Part shown: positions 61,307-64,000 of the stretch, one piece after another
Position numbering within the stretch: position 1 is the first letter of the stretch
Layout of the letters: the number at the start of each line of letters is the position of its first letter
Origin: Moheibacter lacus
GTDB taxonomy: Bacteria > Bacteroidota > Bacteroidia > Flavobacteriales > Weeksellaceae
NCBI RefSeq assembly: GCF_014042165.1
Contig: NZ_JACDZE010000001.1
Location: 310,001 to 374,000, forward strand
Reading direction: 5' to 3'
DNA length: 64,000 nucleotides
Translations under genes and position numbers: made by a program
Notes under the pieces: model-generated
Told to the model about the DNA's origin: nothing
Seen by the model: only the letters and a program-made list of their open reading frames with translations
Database searches by the model: none

Positions 61307-61338
61307 AAATGCCTGATCAATCACTCGATCAGGCATTT
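61307..61338 (-). terminator. Terminator of the porU-porV operon
   Basis: AAATGCCTGATC / GATCAGGCATTT: 12-bp perfect stem, 8-nt loop; on the minus strand it runs into seven T. It lies 20 nt after the porV stop. Confidence 0.93.
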
Positions 61339-61357
61339 CCAATTCGTATAACAGAAA

Positions 61358-62539
61358 TTAATAATCCCAGTTGTTATTGGTTTCACCTCCAAATTCCCAA
61401 GTAAGGGCAAAACGAAGGGTATTTTCAAGCGCATTATTGGTATCAGACATCGGAATCAAATAAGAGAAATCCAGCCCGAAAGCATTGTATTTCAAACCTG
61501 CTCCCAGCGTAACATGCTGTCTGTCTCCTTTCATAGGGCTTTCATGGAAATAACCACCACGTACAAATAAAACGTCATTGTAGGAATATTCAGCAGAAGC
61601 TCCCCAAGTGAATTCTTTCATTTCTTCGCCAAATCCTCCCGGAGCATCCCCAAATGAAGAGAACATTCCTTCTACTACACCTTTGTTTGGAATGTATCTA
61701 GACCCTGGCACTTCAGCCCCTGTGCTATCCGTTTCATATTGCGGAGTTGGTACGAGAAGTTTATTGGCTTCAAGCGTTACGGCAACGGTGTTATATTCGT
61801 CCAAAATAAAGTCATATCCAGCACCGATTCTTAAATTCGTAGGCAAATAAGCGGCGTTGTCCTCAGAGTTGGAATAATCCAATTTCGGACCGATGTTGCT
61901 GATGTTGAATCCGGCTCTTGCGCGTCCTTCAAAATTGCTAAAGCTATGTCTCGGCGTCTGATAAAAACCGGAAACGTCTACTGCAAAGGTATTGGCAGGT
62001 TGAACAGTTCCGTCGTCTATGTTGTTAAACAAATCGGAACGGATGAAACGACCTGTAACCGCCATGGAATAAGTATCTGACAATCTCAATCCATAAGACA
62101 AATCAAAGGCAAATTCGTTGGGTTTTGCAATCCCGGTATTTACAATTTGGGTTCCGACTAATTCGGTCAAATCGATTTCACCGATGTTGAAATAATACAA
62201 ACTCGCGGACAACGTACTTCTTTCTTCTTGTCCCAAAAAGGTGTAAAACGAAGCATTTAATAAAAATACGTCATCTGTAATGCTACTCATATAAGGTGTA
62301 TAGGAAACCGCTACACCAGAATAACTTTTACTGAAAGCATATTTAGCCGGGTTCCAATATTGTGAAAATGCGTCTGTTGAAGTTGCCGCCCCCATATCAC
62401 CCAATGCGCCTGAACGGGCGTCTGGAGATACGCGTAAAAACGGCGCACCGGTTAGAACAGGGTTAGGCTGCTCTTCTTGTGCAAATGCCATCGCTGAAGC
62501 CAGCATAAGACATCCCATCGAAATTTTCTTTATCATCAT
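61358..62539 (-). CDS. porV: Type IX secretion outer-membrane protein PorV (LptO)
   Basis: 393 aa. Signal peptide ends MAFAQ. FadL-like barrel with the PorV opening APFLRVSPDARSGALGDMGAATS and the late YFHESPMKGDRQHVTLGAGLKYN. PorV carries T9SS cargo and forms the attachment complex with PorU. Ten bases after porU. The choice-of-anchor-B protein at 26128-27582 is a likely client. Confidence 0.95.
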   Translation of the reverse strand: MMIKKISMGCLMLASAMAFAQEEQPNPVLTGAPFLRVSPDARSGALGDMGAATSTDAFSQYWNPAKYAFSKSYSGVAVSYTPYMSSITDDVFLLNASFYTFLGQEERSTLSASLYYFNIGEIDLTELVGTQIVNTGIAKPNEFAFDLSYGLRLSDTYSMAVTGRFIRSDLFNNIDDGTVQPANTFAVDVSGFYQTPRHSFSNFEGRARAGFNISNIGPKLDYSNSEDNAAYLPTNLRIGAGYDFILDEYNTVAVTLEANKLLVPTPQYETDSTGAEVPGSRYIPNKGVVEGMFSSFGDAPGGFGEEMKEFTWGASAEYSYNDVLFVRGGYFHESPMKGDRQHVTLGAGLKYNAFGLDFSYLIPMSDTNNALENTLRFALTWEFGGETNNNWDY

Positions 62540-62549
62540 CTTTAATTAA

Positions 62550-64000
62550 TTATTTTAATATCACTAATTTTTCTATTGCTGTTGCGGATCCTTTGCAGGT
62601 CTCCGGATTTACCCCCCTCGCTGTGACGCGGTAAATATACACACCTTTTCCTATTTTGTCACCAAAATCATCCAATCCATCCCATGGAATTGCAAATCTT
62701 CCCGTCCTGTATCCTTCTCGCCAAGGCTCTGCTGAAACAGTTTGGCGAATGGTTTTGACCAATTTTCCTGAAATGGTAAAAATCTGAACCATGACTTCCA
62801 ATTCTGTATCACAATTGTGCTCAAAATGAAAATAGGTCTGATTGGTAAAAGGGTTGGGCCAGTTCAATAATTTTTCGATGTGAATATGATCCGAGCCTTC
62901 TTCCATCACTACGAAATCTAACGTTTGCTCAGAGGAATTATTGTTGATATCCCAAGCTTTGAATACGATTTGATGATTTCCTAACTCCAAACTATTCAAC
63001 CTGTACATCACTTGTCCTTTTTGGTAATCGAGTACTTGAGGGTTGGTACAAGGATTATTGTCGCCTCCTTCATAATATTCGTTCAACACATAAGTTCCTT
63101 CTACATTTTGGTCCAAAACTCCCGTTATATCGTGACCTATGGCAATTCCACTCGTATTGATTCCCGAACTGTCCACTAAACATGCCAACAAATAAGGATT
63201 TCGGTTGGTGATTCCGCCATCTACAAAGTTTAGATTGTTCATGTACAAACCGATTGTAGGGCCGTCATCATCATTGAGTCCTTCCGGATTTTGATCACCG
63301 ACTTTTACGGTTTTGGTCGTTACACCATCGATGACATTATTATGCGCATAAACCGTAAATTTCCCATCACCAATTTCGTAGTTGATATCTTTTGGGATAT
63401 AAAATTGGAATTTAAATTGACCATAAGTCACGTTGGTTCCACCTTTAAAGATTGAATTGATTTGTTCTTGATAGTCCATCACTTGCGGCGTTACAGAAGT
63501 ACCCCAACCGTTATTGTTCAAAGTAGATTTGTTCACCGGTTTATCAAAAAGCACTCCATTTGCTTTTCCATTAAAGGAATTGTCGCGCATGGTTCCATTT
63601 TCATCTAGCACTTCACCTTCGATTTCGACAAAGTCCATCGCACGTAAAACTCCGTCAAAAGTATCGGCATCTTCTCCATTGATTTTGGTAATTTTGATTT
63701 GCCTTGGCGGTCTGGCGATGCTCATCATGGGATCACCTAAAAGGTTAACACTCAAATTATAACCAGAACTATCCATTACTTTTGCATTGGTCAAAGCCTG
63801 TCCAAGAGATTGATATTGGTCTCCCTGAACTTCCAAAACTTCTTCGATCACGTTTTCATTGAATACACCACCGAAATAAGTTCCAACCGGTCGGCTGGTC
63901 GTCAACATCGCAGAGGCACCACCCTGGGGTGCTTTGTACATATAAACTCCAGCCGATGGCAAATAATTTAAATCCCAAACGGTAAATTCACATGTGATGG
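62550..64000 (-). CDS. porU: Type IX secretion sortase PorU, C-terminal part
   Basis: Open to the window edge (about 483 codons). The edge contains TCEFTVWDLN.PSAG, the catalytic-Cys region of the gingipain-type (C25) peptidase domain, followed by APQGGASAMLTTSRPVG. The remainder is the beta-rich region and a C-terminal domain with a FlgD-like FxIxWDG-type segment (PWREGYRTGRFAIPWDGLDDFGDKIGKGVYIYRV). PorU removes the sorting domain and attaches cargo to A-LPS. The 5' end is outside the window. Confidence 0.93.
   Translation of the reverse strand, partial: ITCEFTVWDLNYLPSAGVYMYKAPQGGASAMLTTSRPVGTYFGGVFNENVIEEVLEVQGDQYQSLGQALTNAKVMDSSGYNLSVNLLGDPMMSIARPPRQIKITKINGEDADTFDGVLRAMDFVEIEGEVLDENGTMRDNSFNGKANGVLFDKPVNKSTLNNNGWGTSVTPQVMDYQEQINSIFKGGTNVTYGQFKFQFYIPKDINYEIGDGKFTVYAHNNVIDGVTTKTVKVGDQNPEGLNDDDGPTIGLYMNNLNFVDGGITNRNPYLLACLVDSSGINTSGIAIGHDITGVLDQNVEGTYVLNEYYEGGDNNPCTNPQVLDYQKGQVMYRLNSLELGNHQIVFKAWDINNNSSEQTLDFVVMEEGSDHIHIEKLLNWPNPFTNQTYFHFEHNCDTELEVMVQIFTISGKLVKTIRQTVSAEPWREGYRTGRFAIPWDGLDDFGDKIGKGVYIYRVTARGVNPETCKGSATAIEKLVILK

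Noticed and set aside
1-64000. CRISPR array, prophage or insertion sequence
   Set aside because: No regularly spaced repeats, no transposase or integrase motif, and no phage structural genes were recognised on either strand.

Overview
The window looks like a chromosomal segment of a Flavobacteriia (Bacteroidota) genome. Coding sequence is AT-rich. TAnnTTTG-type -7 promoter elements recur, Shine-Dalgarno sites are mostly absent, and lineage markers are present: PorU/PorV and a type IX sorting domain, a GldI-like lipoprotein, long NusB, DUF3822 next to rsmD, a PUR-alpha-like DUF3276 protein, and many SPII lipoproteins. I saw no rRNA, tRNA, CRISPR array, prophage or transposase. Genus cannot be fixed from the sequence.

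Layout. 1-129 is the tail of a GatB/YqeY protein. 241-5207 is an organic-phosphate scavenging cluster (TonB receptor, purple-acid-type phosphatase, beta-propeller phytase). 5396-10918 holds an RlpA-like protein, an EEP-family membrane phosphatase, rsmD/DUF3822, and kdsB followed by a probable kdnB (8-amino-Kdo route). 11114-16668 carries dgt, a lemA-TPM-TPM operon, mgsA, small conserved proteins and a RelE/ParE-type toxin-antitoxin pair. 16692-24478 is an envelope/electron-transfer block: CCG protein, HAD protein, EtfD-like membrane Fe-S protein, MlaD, amidase, and divergent LptD. 24685-29558 is a probable MbnP/MbnH copper-protein locus with two secreted beta-propeller-type proteins. 29706-36562 holds RidA, an extended aromatic amino acid hydroxylase, a second toxin-antitoxin module bracketed by twin palindromes, an RprXY-like two-component system and coaE. 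36657-48126 is mostly housekeeping (yajC, nusB, ABC exporters, Nif3, PPIases/gldI, nrnA) with one VRR-NUC-like nuclease gene bracketed by a 28-nt palindrome. 48228-54724 is metal/heme: YHS protein, SCO, a heme ABC operon with HemS, UspA and a ChaN-like protein. 56750-60919 is a divergent phosphate-transport locus. 61358-64000 is porV and the 3' end of porU.

Themes. Phosphate is handled at both ends: ester hydrolysis outside (phytase and phosphatase), then import by two PiT transporters with a DUF47 partner. Metals appear in the MbnPH pair, SCO/YHS and heme uptake. The most notable structural signals are (i) single-cassette insertions bracketed by near-identical palindromes, (ii) a class of TAnnTTTG promoters placed 3-6 nt before a start codon, predicting leaderless mRNAs, and (iii) paired palindromic operator-like sites upstream of the propeller lipoprotein in the MbnPH locus.

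All calls are from reading the sequence and remembered family features; no database search was run.
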